From assembly GCF_028561275.1 (NCBI RefSeq), contig NZ_JAQQTF010000006.1:248001-312000 (forward strand): 64,000 bases of DNA. The letters run 5' to 3'. Numbering within the stretch: position 1 is the stretch's first letter; every line of letters begins with the position of its first letter. This DNA comes from Aureisphaera galaxeae. GTDB taxonomy: Bacteria; Bacteroidota; Bacteroidia; Flavobacteriales; Flavobacteriaceae. The position numbers and the translations under genes are program-made. Below are positions 18,609 to 29,698 of this stretch, in pieces. The notes under the pieces were generated by a model that made no database searches, was not told where the DNA came from, and saw only the letters and a list, made by a program, of their open reading frames with translations.

Positions 18609-21600
18609 CTAAATTTTGAACGACTCCAGTTCTTGGTCTTCTTCAGAATTACTCCAAACGATGTTGGAAATATGGTCTGAAACCACTTCTAAAATAGGAT
18701 TATCGAAAAAGCTCTGAAGGTTGATTTTCACGCCAAATTCCTTTTGGATTTTGGCAATAACACGAATCACTTTAAGACTGTGTCCTCCCAAATCCATGAA
18801 GTTGGAATGCACTCCAATTTCTGAAGTTTCTATGCTCAATACTTCCGCCCAAATGGCGATAAGTTTTTCGTCTACCTCATTTCTAGGTCCAACGACTTCC
18901 GTGCCGGCCCCTAAGGTATCTCCATCCATGGCAAGCAATTGCTTGCGGTCTACTTTACCGTTCACTGTAAGTGGCAGTTGTTCCAGCTTCACATAATGAT
19001 CGGGAAGCATATAGGTCGGTATTTTATCCGTTAAGAACTCCCGAAGGTCTGCGCTGCTTAAGCTCTCATCGCCCACGAGATAAGCGGTTAGGGATCCGTC
19101 CCCTTCATCATTCTTTATCACCACCACTGCCGCGTCCTTAACTTTATCGTGACTCATTAGGCGACTTTCTATTTCGCCCAATTCAATACGATATCCTCGA
19201 AGTTTTACCTGGTTATCGATACGACCATAGCACTTAATGTTTCCGTCATCCAACCATTTTCCGATATCGCCTGTTTTGTACAAACGACTATGCTCGTTAT
19301 ATGGATTCTGAATAAAACGGTCTTCCGTTAGTTCTGGTCGGTTTAGATACCCGCGTGCCAAGCCATTTCCTTCGATGTATATTTCTCCTTTTACTCCAAT
19401 AGGCTGAATCTCCAAAGAATCGTCTAATATGTAAATCTTGGTATTCGCAATTGGCTTTCCTATAAGAATATTCCCGTCATCACAGTTAGAGACTTCATAG
19501 GTAATACATCCCACCGTAGCTTCGGTAGGACCGTATTCATTGTATATTCTCATAGAAGGGTTGAGCCTTTTCAGGGTATCGATTTGCTTTTGTTCTAGCT
19601 GATCTCCACCCACAATCGCTAATTGAATATCTGTAGTACTCACTTCAATTTTATCTAAAAGTGTGATGTGAGCTGGCGTTAGTTTTATGCAATTCAGGTC
19701 GCTTTCAAAATACGCTTTCAGGATTTCGGTGATCTCCATGTCTGGATTCCAAACCTTCAATTTACCGCCTCCCATGATAGGTAGGAACAAACTGGTAACG
19801 GTAAGGTCGAAAGACAAGGAAGTGAAAAGTCCGAAATCCGCTCGATCAACACCCTCTGTAAAGTAATAGCCTTTACACCAGTTTAAATAATTGGTCAATG
19901 AGGCATGCTCAATAAGCACTCCTTTCGGTTTTCCTGTTGAACCTGAGGTGTAGAGCACATAGGCCAGATCGTTTGGACTTGAAATATATCGCTCTCGTTG
20001 CGAATTGAAATCGCCCGCTTTAAAGGTCTCGAGCACCTCTTCATTAATGATCAACTTGCAATTGCTATTCTCCTGGATATAGGCAATACGCTCTTCAGGG
20101 TATTGCGGGTCAATCGGAATGTAAGCCGCTCCCAGTTTTAGAATGGCCAACAAGGAAATTAGGGTGTATTCATTTCTTTCAAATTGCACCCCAACCAATT
20201 CCCCTGGGGTTACCTGATAGGTCTCCGCTAAGAAATTAGCCATCTCATTGGACAACTGGTGTATCGCTTCGTACGTGTATTCCTTTCCGTCATTTACCAA
20301 CAATGCTTCATCGCTATGGGTTTCAATCCTTTCGTAAAAAACATCCAATAATGTCTGCTCTTCTGGAAAAGCAACCTCTGTCTCATTAAAACTTTGCAGT
20401 AATTGCTCTTTTTCAGCACTATCAAGGATAGGATTTTGCTGCAAGGCCACTTCGGGCGCTTCACAGAAGATCTCGATTACCTTTTCAAAATGCGACTTCA
20501 TGTTTTGTATGAGTCGGGTATTGAATCGGTTCGCATTATATTCGAAAGTAAAGGTCAAGGCCGCTTCCGAATAGTGGATCAAAATTCCGAAATCATAACT
20601 CATTTGGTCATGGGTTTCTATGGAATCAATCTGAAGGCTTCCTCCTTCATTTTGTCCCTCGCCCCCATTTTTAACCGCATCCTCCAATGGATAATTCTCG
20701 AAGGTGAGCGTATGATTGAGAAGATCCATGCCCAAATCGGATTGTGCTTGAACTTCAGATAGCTCTATGTAATGATGTGGCGCACTGTCTAAGGTAGTCG
20801 CTTGCAAGGCCTTCAAAATTTCCAATGGGGTATCTCCATCTTCATAACATACCCGTACCGGGATGGTGTTGATGAAGAGTCCCACCATTTCTTCAATACC
20901 CTCTAAGTGTGCAGGACGACCGGAAACAATAGCTCCGAATACATTGTCCTTTTTATTGTTATATCGGGATAGTAAATATCCCCAAGCGGCTTGTACAAAG
21001 GTGTTCTTGGTAACACCGGAGTCTTTACAAACGGTGTCCATTTTTTCATACAAGTCCCCGCTTACTTTTAGTAATTCTATGGATTTATCGTAAGAAGGCT
21101 TCAAGTCGCTTCCTAGATTTTCAAAAGGAATCTGAGAGGCCTCCGAATAATTCTCTAGATACGTCTTCCAGTAATCCAATGAAACAGTTTGATCTACCCC
21201 ATTCAACCACTTAATGTAGCGCGCATAGGGCGTTACTTCTGGTAAATTGGCAGGTATACCATAGGCCTGTTCCGCAAACAGTTTGGAAAACTCGTTAATG
21301 ATGATTCCCATACACCAACCATCCATAAGGATATGGTGATGGCTCCAAATGAACTCCACCTGTCCGTTGCCTAAGTCCACTACTTTCAAGCGCATCTGGC
21401 ACGGTTCCGAAAGATCGAAGCCTTCGGTGCGATCCAATTCCTTTATTTGTGCTACCTGTGCTGCCTTCTCTTCTTGTGACAGTTCTTGAGAAAGCTCTAC
21501 ATAACTCACCTTCGCCTTCACATCACTATGCACAACTTGCAAGGTAGTATCTCCATAAGCATTGGTGAAACTGGTTCTTAAAATCCCGTGTCGATCTACC

Positions 21601-24600
21601 AAGGCTTGATAGGCATTACGCACATGATTCATATTCAATTCCAACCCGCTAAGACTATACGACATCTGCTCTAAATACAGTGCATGCGATGTGTCCGATA
21701 ACCAGTGGAAATAGATTCCGCTTTGTAAAGGTGACAACGGGTACACGTCCCGTACCGTACCATCCTTGTTTATTTCGAATAGATCGGCAATTTCCAATTC
21801 ATCATAGGTAAGATCGGACGGTGTTAGATGTCTTTCTTCAGTATTAGAAAGAGCTTCGGCCAAATCACAAAGCTTCGCTTCGTAAGATGCAGATAGCCTT
21901 TCCATGGTTTCTGGCTGGAAATCCTTTTCAGAATAGGAAACGGTAAGGGTTAACTGTCCGTTTATGGTCATCCCCGAAATGTATAGCAACACTTCACTGG
22001 TATTGCTCGGATCGGAATCCAAACCGATATCTTCAGAAGTATATTCAAACAACAGGGTTTGTTCCTTTTCAGCAGTTACTCCATCCCCGAAATCCCCAAG
22101 ATAGTTGAACTCTACCGTTGGATGAATATCGGACGAGAACGAATCGGTAAAGTATTTAAACAATCCATAACCAATTCCCTTATTCGGTATCTTTCTAAGT
22201 GATTCCTTGACCTGGATTAAGTTCTCGATATTGTCCGCTTTCCCTGCATTCAGTACAAAAGGAAACTCGGAAGTAAACCAACCTACGGTTCTTGTAATGT
22301 CTATATCGTCTAGGATTTCTTCCCTTCCGTGACCTTCCATGGTCAATACACTCTTATCAACTCCTAGAGCTTCCTTAATGGCCAAGCCGAGTCCGGTTAA
22401 CAAGATATCATTAATCTCTGTATTATAGGCTTGATGCACCTGCGTCTGCAATTTTTGAGTAGTCTCCTTGTCTATTTTGAAAGAAACCTTTGTATCTAAG
22501 CTGCGTTCCTCAGTGTTATTGAGATCGACTGGCAAGGAAGGAATTTCTGTTTTACATACCTCTTCCCAGTACGATTGTTCTTTCTGAAATTTAGAACTGT
22601 TCGCATATTCCTTTAATTGCGATGCCCAATTCTGGAAGGAATCCGTCTTTTGTGGCAATCGTAGTAATGCTCCTTTTTGACCTTGTCCATATAATTGCGA
22701 AAGATCTTCGTAGAGTATACGCCATGAGATTCCGTCGATCACAAGATGATGAATGATCAAAGCTAGGTAATCTCCATCGGCCAATCTGAAATGCCCAACT
22801 TTGAACAAAGGACCTTCCTCCAGATCGAAACTCGCCTGTAATTCGGTACCCAAAGCACTCATTTTCGCTTTTCCGTCTTCTTCTGCACTTAGGTCGTAAA
22901 AATGAATGGCATAATTCTTATCACCCAATCCTTTATTGAACTGTTCCCATCCATTGGTACCTTCGGTATAAACCATCCTTAGGACATCATGATGCTCTAC
23001 CAATTTCGAAATACAACGATCTAGTAAGTCACTATCGATAGGTGTCGTACTTCTCAAGGCAATGGATTGATTGTAGTGCTTCGGATTTCTAATTTCATTC
23101 GCTTCGAACAACCAACTCTGAATAGGCGTTAGTACCACTGGACCTTCTACTGGGCCTTGATCAATTTGTCTTGTTTTCAAGGTGATGAGTTTGGCCAAAG
23201 ACTTTAAAAGTGGTACTCGTAGAATTTCATCTACCCGAAGCTTGAAGCCCTGTTGGGTCAATCGGGAAGCTACTTGTATAGATTTAATGGAGTCTCCTCC
23301 AAGATTGAAGAAGTTGTCCAAAAGACTCACACGCTCTTTATTGAGAACGGTCTCACAGACTTCCAATAATACTTTTTCATTTTGGGTAGATCCAGGGACA
23401 TAGGCTACGCCCGAATCCATTCCCAGTGACTTCGGATGAGGAAGCGCTTTGCGATCTACTTTCCCATTGGGGGTAAGTGGCATGCTTTCCAACATCACAA
23501 AATACCTAGGGATCATGTGCGTCGATAAACGACCAGAAAGGTAATTCTGTAAATCTACCGGGGTGTATTCCAATTTACACACTACATAAGCCACTAATTC
23601 GCTATCCCCTTCATCATTCACTACCGTAGATACCACCGCTTCTTGCACTCCTTCCTTTTCTTGAAGACAAGATTCGATTTCACCCAATTCCACACGGTGT
23701 CCCCTGATTTTTACTTGATAATCGGCCCGACCGATAAGCTCGATGGTTCCATCGGGAAGCCATTTTCCCAAATCGCCACTCTTATATAGTGTTTCTCCTT
23801 CCGAAAATGGACTGGGCACAAAACGCTCTGCAGTCATTTCTGGACGATTGAAGTATCCTTTCGCTAGGCTTTGTCCTCCTATATACAATTCGCCAACTAT
23901 TCCTTTCCCTACAGGCTGCAAGACCTCATCCAAAATGAAAATTTGAATGTTCGGGAAGGGAATTCCTATGGGTGTATTTTTACATGAATTCAGGTCGAAC
24001 CCTTTGGTATACTGGAAGTAGCAACTATCAATAGCCGCTTCGGTAAGTCCGTAACTATTAATTATAGCTACACCTTCATATTCCTTGAGGAGATATTTAA
24101 AGTCGTTCAATGTTAGAATGTCGGATCCTAGGATGAGCAATTTTAGGTACTCTAAAGAAAGCCCCTCTTCTTTTGCATACTTTAGGAAGGGAACCAATAA
24201 ACCTGGGGTTCCCTCCAACATATTGATTTTATGCTTGGTGAATTCCTCGTAGAGCTCATTGAAATCCAAGGCTTTTATGTCTTTTACAATCACCATTTTC
24301 CCTCCGTTGAGGATACTTCGGCAGAAGTCTCCGAAGAATACATCGAAAGAAAAACTGGCGATCTGCAGATAAGAAATCTCCAAATCCTGAATGGGATACG
24401 AACGGGACCAAGCTTGTGTGATATTTACCAATGAACGGTGTGGCACCACAACTCCCTTGGGCTTTCCAGTGGATCCCGAAGTATAAATAATATATGCTAC
24501 GTCGTCCGCCTCCACTGATGGTAACGGAACGTCGCACGCTAGATTGGGCAGATAGTCATTGAATTGGTTAATATGCTCTTTCTGAATAACAAGCTTACAC

Positions 24601-27600
24601 TGACTATCGCTTTCCAAATATGAAATCTTCTCTTCCGGATAGGCCATATCGATCGGCACATAAGCACAACCCGATTTTAGCACTCCCAAAACAGCAATCA
24701 ACATCCATTCACTGCGTTCAATTTTGATACCCACTACTTCTCCCTTCTTCACCAGACATACCTCGTTCAGGTAGTAGGAAAACTGATCGGAAAGTCGATC
24801 CAATTCGGCAAAGGTGTACTCATTTTCCTCGAAAACCAATGCAGGGCGGTCGCCATGCAATTGCACTTGTTCTTGGAACAAATTGATAATGGTCTTGTCA
24901 TTAGAATATTCGACCGTAGTATCGTTGAAGGTCGTAATGAGTTCCGTTTTTTCGGCTTCGGATAAATAATTTAACTGATTTACCCGAGTTCCCGGATTTT
25001 CCAAAATTGCCGTAAGCAATTCCTTGAAATGGGCCATAAACCCTTCGATGGTCTCTTGTTCGTAGATATCTGTATTATAGATGATTTGAAAGTCTAAGCT
25101 ATCGCCTACTTCTTCAAAATCGATCTCCAAATCGAACTTAGAAAGACAGGTTCCCTTGTCTTTTATGCGTTGATAGGCGTTTTCATCCTTGATGTTATTT
25201 TCTGGACGTTCCCCAATATTCTGAAGGGTTAATAGAATATCGAAAACGGCACTTCTACTAGTATCTCTTTCCAAGGAAAGGGATTCTACCAGCTTGTCGA
25301 AGGGATACATCTGGTGGCTCAAAGAAGCCAAGGTTTTTTCCTTTACATTTTCGAAAAATGCATCGAAAGAATCTCCTGGGTTTACTTCATTGCGTAAGGC
25401 CAGTGTATTTACATAAAACCCTATCTGATCTTTTAGATCCCCATGATCCCTTCCGGAAACGGGCGCTCCAATAATCATGTCTTTTTGGTTGGTATAGCGA
25501 TAAAAGAGTACGTTAAGTACCGAAAGCAATCCCATGAACAAGCTTCCCTGACGATCTTGGCAATAGCGCTTAAGACCTTGGGTGATTTCAGGGTTAATGA
25601 AAGTCCCCAAACAACGTCCTGCATGACTGAAAACACTGGGACGCGTTTTGTTGGTGGGAAGATCCAATAAAGGTAGCTCTCCTGATAGACTCTCCAACCA
25701 GAATTCTTTGTGGTTTTCATAAGCTTCACTTTCCAAAGATTCTATCTGCCAATTCGCATAATCCTTATACTGAATATTTAATTGAGGAAGGGTTACCGCT
25801 TGATCTTCCAAGTATGCATTGTAATAGGTCATGACATCCCTCGCTAGGATATCCATAGACCAACCATCGCTAATGATATGATGCATATTGTAGTAGAAAA
25901 TATACTGGGTATCACTAAATCGCAACAAGCTCATTCTGAGTAAGGGACCTTCCGCTAAATCGAATGTTTTGTACAAATCACTTTTTACGTACGCATTGGC
26001 ACGATCTAACTTGTCTTCCTCCTCGCGATAATCTTTGTGATCTATGGCAAAGCCAAGGTCTTCCCTATTCAGTACCCACTGCTTTATTATACCTTCTTCA
26101 TCTTCCTTGAATACCGTTCTTAATATCTCATGACGGTCGATCACGGCATGAATCGCTTTTTCAAAGCTCGCCATATCGGAGATCTCAATAGGCGTGGTCG
26201 TTGGCATATTATAGGCCTCCGACCCTCCTTCGAACTGACTCAATACCCACACACGATACTGTGCAGAGGATAAGGCATAGTTAGGTGCGGTTGCAATGTT
26301 CTCAATCTCTTTGTATTCACTTTTCGTGGATTGAGCAATGAGTTTCGCTTGTTTCTCGATGGTATTATGGCTGAAGAATTCCTCCAACTTTAAGGCTACA
26401 TCGAAAGTTTGGTGGATTTTAATTTTTAATTTGATGAACGTGATACTGTTACCACCAATCAGTAAAATATCGTCTTGTATTCCTATGTGTTCTATACCTA
26501 ACAGCTCTTGCCATATCTCCAATAACTTCTCTTCTGTTTCATTGGTAGGAGCAAGGAATTCTGTGGTCGTAGAAGTTTCAAAATCGGTATTCTGGCTTAA
26601 TTTTTTTCGGTCCACCTTACCATTTGAGGTAAGTGGAAGTTCTTCCAACTGCACGAAGTAGCTGGGTACCATGAAGGCTGGAATAAGATCCAAAAGATAG
26701 CTTCGAAGGGATTTCGCCGATACTTCATTATTGGAGGTAACGTACGCCGCCAATTCGTTTTGGCCACCCGTTCCTCGAACGGCCACCACGGCTACTGCTT
26801 CCAAATCATCGCGTTCCTGAAGGTAGTATTCAATCTCTCCCAGTTCAATGCGATGTCCACGGATTTTTACCTGATTGTCTTTTCGACCTACAAATTCCAT
26901 GGTACCATCGGGCAACCATTTCCCTAAATCACCCGTTTTGTACAGGCGTTCTCCGGGAACAAAAGGATGCGGAATGAATTTCTCATCGGTCAATTCGGGT
27001 TTGTTGAGGTAGCCTTTGGCCAAACCAATTCCAGAAACACACAGTTCTCCCACAATTCCCTTGGCACATAGTTGTAAATTTTCGTCCAAAACGAACATTT
27101 GGATGTTCTGTATCGGTGCTCCAATGGGTACATTTACTCCTTGGGGAGTGGCATTCATAATGTGAAGGGTAACGTCATCCGAAGCTTCAGCAGGTCCGTA
27201 GGCATTCACCATCAATACATTGGGATAAGATGAAAACCACGTGTCTATTAGTTCTTTATTCACAGCCTCTCCTGTCACCAAAATATAGGATAGCTGCTCC
27301 AAAGCTTCCGAATACGCTTGAGCTTCCATAAGCGCTTTCAAATAACTTGGCACTACTTGAAGGGTCGTTACATTATCCTCGACAAGACGTTGCAAGAATC
27401 GGTCGATATCCAATAGGGTTTCTTGATCTACGATGCTCGTGGCACCTCCTACCAACAGTCCGTTTAACAATTGCCATACGGATATATCGAAGGTATAGGG
27501 TGCGTTCTGAACGATGACACTTTTAGCATCCAATTCCAATTCATCGATCATAGAATACAGGTGATTCATCATCCCCTGATGCTCAATCATTACCCCTTTG

Positions 27601-29636
27601 GGTTTTCCAGTGGATCCGGAAGTGTAAATGATATAAGCTAGGTCGTCTCCTGTTACTTGTATAGGACTAAATTCGTCTGACTGATTAGGCAATTCTTGTT
27701 TGAATTTTTCAAGAAATGCATTGTCGATCACATAAGGCGTATCGCAATCGTCTATGATGTATTTTTTACGGTCTTCTGGATATACAGGATCCACAGGTAC
27801 ATAAGCGCAGCCCATTTTGAAAATGGCAAGGATACTGGCCAATAACCACTCTGTACGGTCAAGGTTAATGACAATTAAATCGCCCTTCTTCGCATCATAT
27901 ACAGATGTCAGATAATTTGCCAAACGGTTGGATACTTGATCCAATTCCGAATAGGAAAGTTCATTTTCCTTATACCGAACGGCTCTAGTATTTGGATTTT
28001 CCTGTACTTGCTTTTGAAAAACTTGAATAAAGTTCTCGTTTACATCAAAATCGATGGTAGTATCGTTAAAATCGAATAAAAGCTCTTCGCGCTCACCGTG
28101 AGTGAGATAATTGAGGTATCCCAGTTTTTCGTTAGGATTTTCAACAATGGAAATAAGTAATTCCTCAAAATGTCCCATAAGACGTTCTATCATCTCACGG
28201 TCATAAATAGAGGTGTTATAAATCAATTGGAAGTACAATCGATCCCCTACTTCCTCAAAATCGATATCCAAATCGAAATTCGTAGCACAGGTTCCTTTAT
28301 CCTGAACGACACCCGATTCCTCTTTCTTACCTAGGAACCTAGAAGAAACATCTCCCGTATTCTGCAAGGAAAGCAACACATCGAACACCGCATTTCTACT
28401 GGTATCACCATCCAAGGACAGTGATTCTACCAATTGATCGAATGGGTACATCTGGTGATCGTAAGAGGCCAACGTTCTTTGCTTTACCTCATCGAAGAAT
28501 GCATTAAAACTCTGGTCGGCGTCGATTTCATTACGAAACGCCAATGTATTTACATAAAAACCTATCTGATCGTTAAGATCGGCATGGTCCCTACCAGACA
28601 CTGGGGAACCAATAATAATATCTTTTTGCCCTGTATATCTGTATAGCAAGGTGTTCCATGCGGCCAAAAGCCCCATGAAAAGACTGGCTTTTTTATCCTG
28701 ACAGAAATCCTGAAGCCTTTTTGTGATTTCAGGAGCAATGTAGGTAGATAGTTTGTGGCCTTCATACGAAAATACCTTAGGCCGTACCTTGTCACTTGGA
28801 AGATCCAATAGTGGCAATTCTCCAGATAATTGATTCATCCAAAACTCTTCGTGCGCTTTATAGGTGGGCGTTTGCAGTTCTTCCAACTGCCAATGGGCAT
28901 AATCCTTGTACTGTACTTCTAACGGAGACAAGGTCAGCTTCTCCCCTTCTGCATACGCTCTGTAATAGCTTAAAATATCCTTGGTAAGAATATCCATAGA
29001 CCAACCATCACTTATGATGTGATGCATATTGTAATACAGCACATAAGACACATCGGTAATGCGCATTAAGAAAATGCGTAACAAGGGGCCATTTTCCAAA
29101 TCGAATGGCTTATACGAATCCTCTGCTATAAGTGCCTTGGCTTTTTTACGGCCTTCTGGAAGGTTACGGAAATCTTCATGCTGAATGCTGAAATTAAAGT
29201 CTTCTGGGGCCTTTACCCACTGTCTTATTTCATCATTTCCATCCATTTTAAAGACCGTCCGTAAAATCTCATGACGATCGATTACCGAATGAATGGCTTT
29301 TTCGAAACTATCCATATCCCTAATTTCCATGGGAGTAGAGAACGGCATGTTATACGCTTCCGATCCTCCTTCGAATTGACTAAGCACCCATACTCGATAC
29401 TGTGATGAAGACAGGGGGTAATTTTCCGCAGGCGTACAAGGCGTAAGCTTGTTTTGCCCTCGGCTCGAAATTAGATCCGCCTGTAACAGGTAGGACATGA
29501 TTTCTTGCTTGTGTACCTTGATCTCTTCCAATAGATCCGCACTGATCTCGGCAGAATCGGATAACAGTTTAAGGTTGCCTTCGTCTACTTCCAGAAGTAT
29601 GTTATTCTCTGCTATTTTGTTAATTAAGCTAAGCAT
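18609..29636 (-). CDS. NRPS subunit Nrp7 (TubC-C-A-T-C-A-T-E-C-A-T), three modules
   Basis: 3675 aa, ATG start, the largest gene here. Domains: TubC docking (~1-55); C1 (HHIISDG ~205); A1 (SGSTG ~670, pocket DIWQLTADDK, substrate uncertain, YGPAEASDDV region acidic); T1 (IGGNS ~1055); C2 (HHIISDG ~1250); A2 (SGSTG ~1717, pocket DVGEIGSIDK, equal to the classical Orn code and one residue from Dab); T2 (LGGDS ~2110); E (~2140-2580, HHLVIDG ~2296, TVGWFTSEFPF, NYLGDF); C3, D-C-L type (HHHILMDG ~2764); A3 (SGSTG ~3227, pocket DLTKIGEVGK, Asn-like); T3 (LGGHS ~3615). LGGDS before E and HHHILMDG after it are typical of an epimerizing module. Predicted: X - D-Orn/Dab - Asn. The C-terminus ESFKI pairs with the TubC domain of Nrp8. 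Confidence 0.97.
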   Translation of the reverse strand: MLSLINKIAENNILLEVDEGNLKLLSDSAEISADLLEEIKVHKQEIMSYLLQADLISSRGQNKLTPCTPAENYPLSSSQYRVWVLSQFEGGSEAYNMPFSTPMEIRDMDSFEKAIHSVIDRHEILRTVFKMDGNDEIRQWVKAPEDFNFSIQHEDFRNLPEGRKKAKALIAEDSYKPFDLENGPLLRIFLMRITDVSYVLYYNMHHIISDGWSMDILTKDILSYYRAYAEGEKLTLSPLEVQYKDYAHWQLEELQTPTYKAHEEFWMNQLSGELPLLDLPSDKVRPKVFSYEGHKLSTYIAPEITKRLQDFCQDKKASLFMGLLAAWNTLLYRYTGQKDIIIGSPVSGRDHADLNDQIGFYVNTLAFRNEIDADQSFNAFFDEVKQRTLASYDHQMYPFDQLVESLSLDGDTSRNAVFDVLLSLQNTGDVSSRFLGKKEESGVVQDKGTCATNFDLDIDFEEVGDRLYFQLIYNTSIYDREMIERLMGHFEELLISIVENPNEKLGYLNYLTHGEREELLFDFNDTTIDFDVNENFIQVFQKQVQENPNTRAVRYKENELSYSELDQVSNRLANYLTSVYDAKKGDLIVINLDRTEWLLASILAIFKMGCAYVPVDPVYPEDRKKYIIDDCDTPYVIDNAFLEKFKQELPNQSDEFSPIQVTGDDLAYIIYTSGSTGKPKGVMIEHQGMMNHLYSMIDELELDAKSVIVQNAPYTFDISVWQLLNGLLVGGATSIVDQETLLDIDRFLQRLVEDNVTTLQVVPSYLKALMEAQAYSEALEQLSYILVTGEAVNKELIDTWFSSYPNVLMVNAYGPAEASDDVTLHIMNATPQGVNVPIGAPIQNIQMFVLDENLQLCAKGIVGELCVSGIGLAKGYLNKPELTDEKFIPHPFVPGERLYKTGDLGKWLPDGTMEFVGRKDNQVKIRGHRIELGEIEYYLQERDDLEAVAVVAVRGTGGQNELAAYVTSNNEVSAKSLRSYLLDLIPAFMVPSYFVQLEELPLTSNGKVDRKKLSQNTDFETSTTTEFLAPTNETEEKLLEIWQELLGIEHIGIQDDILLIGGNSITFIKLKIKIHQTFDVALKLEEFFSHNTIEKQAKLIAQSTKSEYKEIENIATAPNYALSSAQYRVWVLSQFEGGSEAYNMPTTTPIEISDMASFEKAIHAVIDRHEILRTVFKEDEEGIIKQWVLNREDLGFAIDHKDYREEEDKLDRANAYVKSDLYKTFDLAEGPLLRMSLLRFSDTQYIFYYNMHHIISDGWSMDILARDVMTYYNAYLEDQAVTLPQLNIQYKDYANWQIESLESEAYENHKEFWLESLSGELPLLDLPTNKTRPSVFSHAGRCLGTFINPEITQGLKRYCQDRQGSLFMGLLSVLNVLFYRYTNQKDMIIGAPVSGRDHGDLKDQIGFYVNTLALRNEVNPGDSFDAFFENVKEKTLASLSHQMYPFDKLVESLSLERDTSRSAVFDILLTLQNIGERPENNIKDENAYQRIKDKGTCLSKFDLEIDFEEVGDSLDFQIIYNTDIYEQETIEGFMAHFKELLTAILENPGTRVNQLNYLSEAEKTELITTFNDTTVEYSNDKTIINLFQEQVQLHGDRPALVFEENEYTFAELDRLSDQFSYYLNEVCLVKKGEVVGIKIERSEWMLIAVLGVLKSGCAYVPIDMAYPEEKISYLESDSQCKLVIQKEHINQFNDYLPNLACDVPLPSVEADDVAYIIYTSGSTGKPKGVVVPHRSLVNITQAWSRSYPIQDLEISYLQIASFSFDVFFGDFCRSILNGGKMVIVKDIKALDFNELYEEFTKHKINMLEGTPGLLVPFLKYAKEEGLSLEYLKLLILGSDILTLNDFKYLLKEYEGVAIINSYGLTEAAIDSCYFQYTKGFDLNSCKNTPIGIPFPNIQIFILDEVLQPVGKGIVGELYIGGQSLAKGYFNRPEMTAERFVPSPFSEGETLYKSGDLGKWLPDGTIELIGRADYQVKIRGHRVELGEIESCLQEKEGVQEAVVSTVVNDEGDSELVAYVVCKLEYTPVDLQNYLSGRLSTHMIPRYFVMLESMPLTPNGKVDRKALPHPKSLGMDSGVAYVPGSTQNEKVLLEVCETVLNKERVSLLDNFFNLGGDSIKSIQVASRLTQQGFKLRVDEILRVPLLKSLAKLITLKTRQIDQGPVEGPVVLTPIQSWLFEANEIRNPKHYNQSIALRSTTPIDSDLLDRCISKLVEHHDVLRMVYTEGTNGWEQFNKGLGDKNYAIHFYDLSAEEDGKAKMSALGTELQASFDLEEGPLFKVGHFRLADGDYLALIIHHLVIDGISWRILYEDLSQLYGQGQKGALLRLPQKTDSFQNWASQLKEYANSSKFQKEQSYWEEVCKTEIPSLPVDLNNTEERSLDTKVSFKIDKETTQKLQTQVHQAYNTEINDILLTGLGLAIKEALGVDKSVLTMEGHGREEILDDIDITRTVGWFTSEFPFVLNAGKADNIENLIQVKESLRKIPNKGIGYGLFKYFTDSFSSDIHPTVEFNYLGDFGDGVTAEKEQTLLFEYTSEDIGLDSDPSNTSEVLLYISGMTINGQLTLTVSYSEKDFQPETMERLSASYEAKLCDLAEALSNTEERHLTPSDLTYDELEIADLFEINKDGTVRDVYPLSPLQSGIYFHWLSDTSHALYLEQMSYSLSGLELNMNHVRNAYQALVDRHGILRTSFTNAYGDTTLQVVHSDVKAKVSYVELSQELSQEEKAAQVAQIKELDRTEGFDLSEPCQMRLKVVDLGNGQVEFIWSHHHILMDGWCMGIIINEFSKLFAEQAYGIPANLPEVTPYARYIKWLNGVDQTVSLDYWKTYLENYSEASQIPFENLGSDLKPSYDKSIELLKVSGDLYEKMDTVCKDSGVTKNTFVQAAWGYLLSRYNNKKDNVFGAIVSGRPAHLEGIEEMVGLFINTIPVRVCYEDGDTPLEILKALQATTLDSAPHHYIELSEVQAQSDLGMDLLNHTLTFENYPLEDAVKNGGEGQNEGGSLQIDSIETHDQMSYDFGILIHYSEAALTFTFEYNANRFNTRLIQNMKSHFEKVIEIFCEAPEVALQQNPILDSAEKEQLLQSFNETEVAFPEEQTLLDVFYERIETHSDEALLVNDGKEYTYEAIHQLSNEMANFLAETYQVTPGELVGVQFERNEYTLISLLAILKLGAAYIPIDPQYPEERIAYIQENSNCKLIINEEVLETFKAGDFNSQRERYISSPNDLAYVLYTSGSTGKPKGVLIEHASLTNYLNWCKGYYFTEGVDRADFGLFTSLSFDLTVTSLFLPIMGGGKLKVWNPDMEITEILKAYFESDLNCIKLTPAHITLLDKIEVSTTDIQLAIVGGDQLEQKQIDTLKRLNPSMRIYNEYGPTEATVGCITYEVSNCDDGNILIGKPIANTKIYILDDSLEIQPIGVKGEIYIEGNGLARGYLNRPELTEDRFIQNPYNEHSRLYKTGDIGKWLDDGNIKCYGRIDNQVKLRGYRIELGEIESRLMSHDKVKDAAVVVIKNDEGDGSLTAYLVGDESLSSADLREFLTDKIPTYMLPDHYVKLEQLPLTVNGKVDRKQLLAMDGDTLGAGTEVVGPRNEVDEKLIAIWAEVLSIETSEIGVHSNFMDLGGHSLKVIRVIAKIQKEFGVKINLQSFFDNPILEVVSDHISNIVWSNSEEDQELESFKI

Positions 29637-29682
29637 TCGATGAAATGTTTGGATTCGTTAATTTTTTGATGGCTGCGCTCGT

Positions 29683-29698
29683 CCTAAGTCTCCTTAGG
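29683..29698 (-). other. hairpin spanning the JmjC gene stop codon
   Basis: CCTAAG and CTTAGG are perfect inverted repeats with a 4 nt loop; the stop codon of the oxygenase gene (29694-29696) lies inside the stem. No U-tract follows. It belongs to a set of small hairpins at gene borders in this locus. Confidence 0.35.

Noticed and set aside
18609-29636. Frameshift or fusion artefact producing the 3675-residue protein
   Set aside because: Domain order, linkers and spacing are continuous through three modules with no break in frame or motif.
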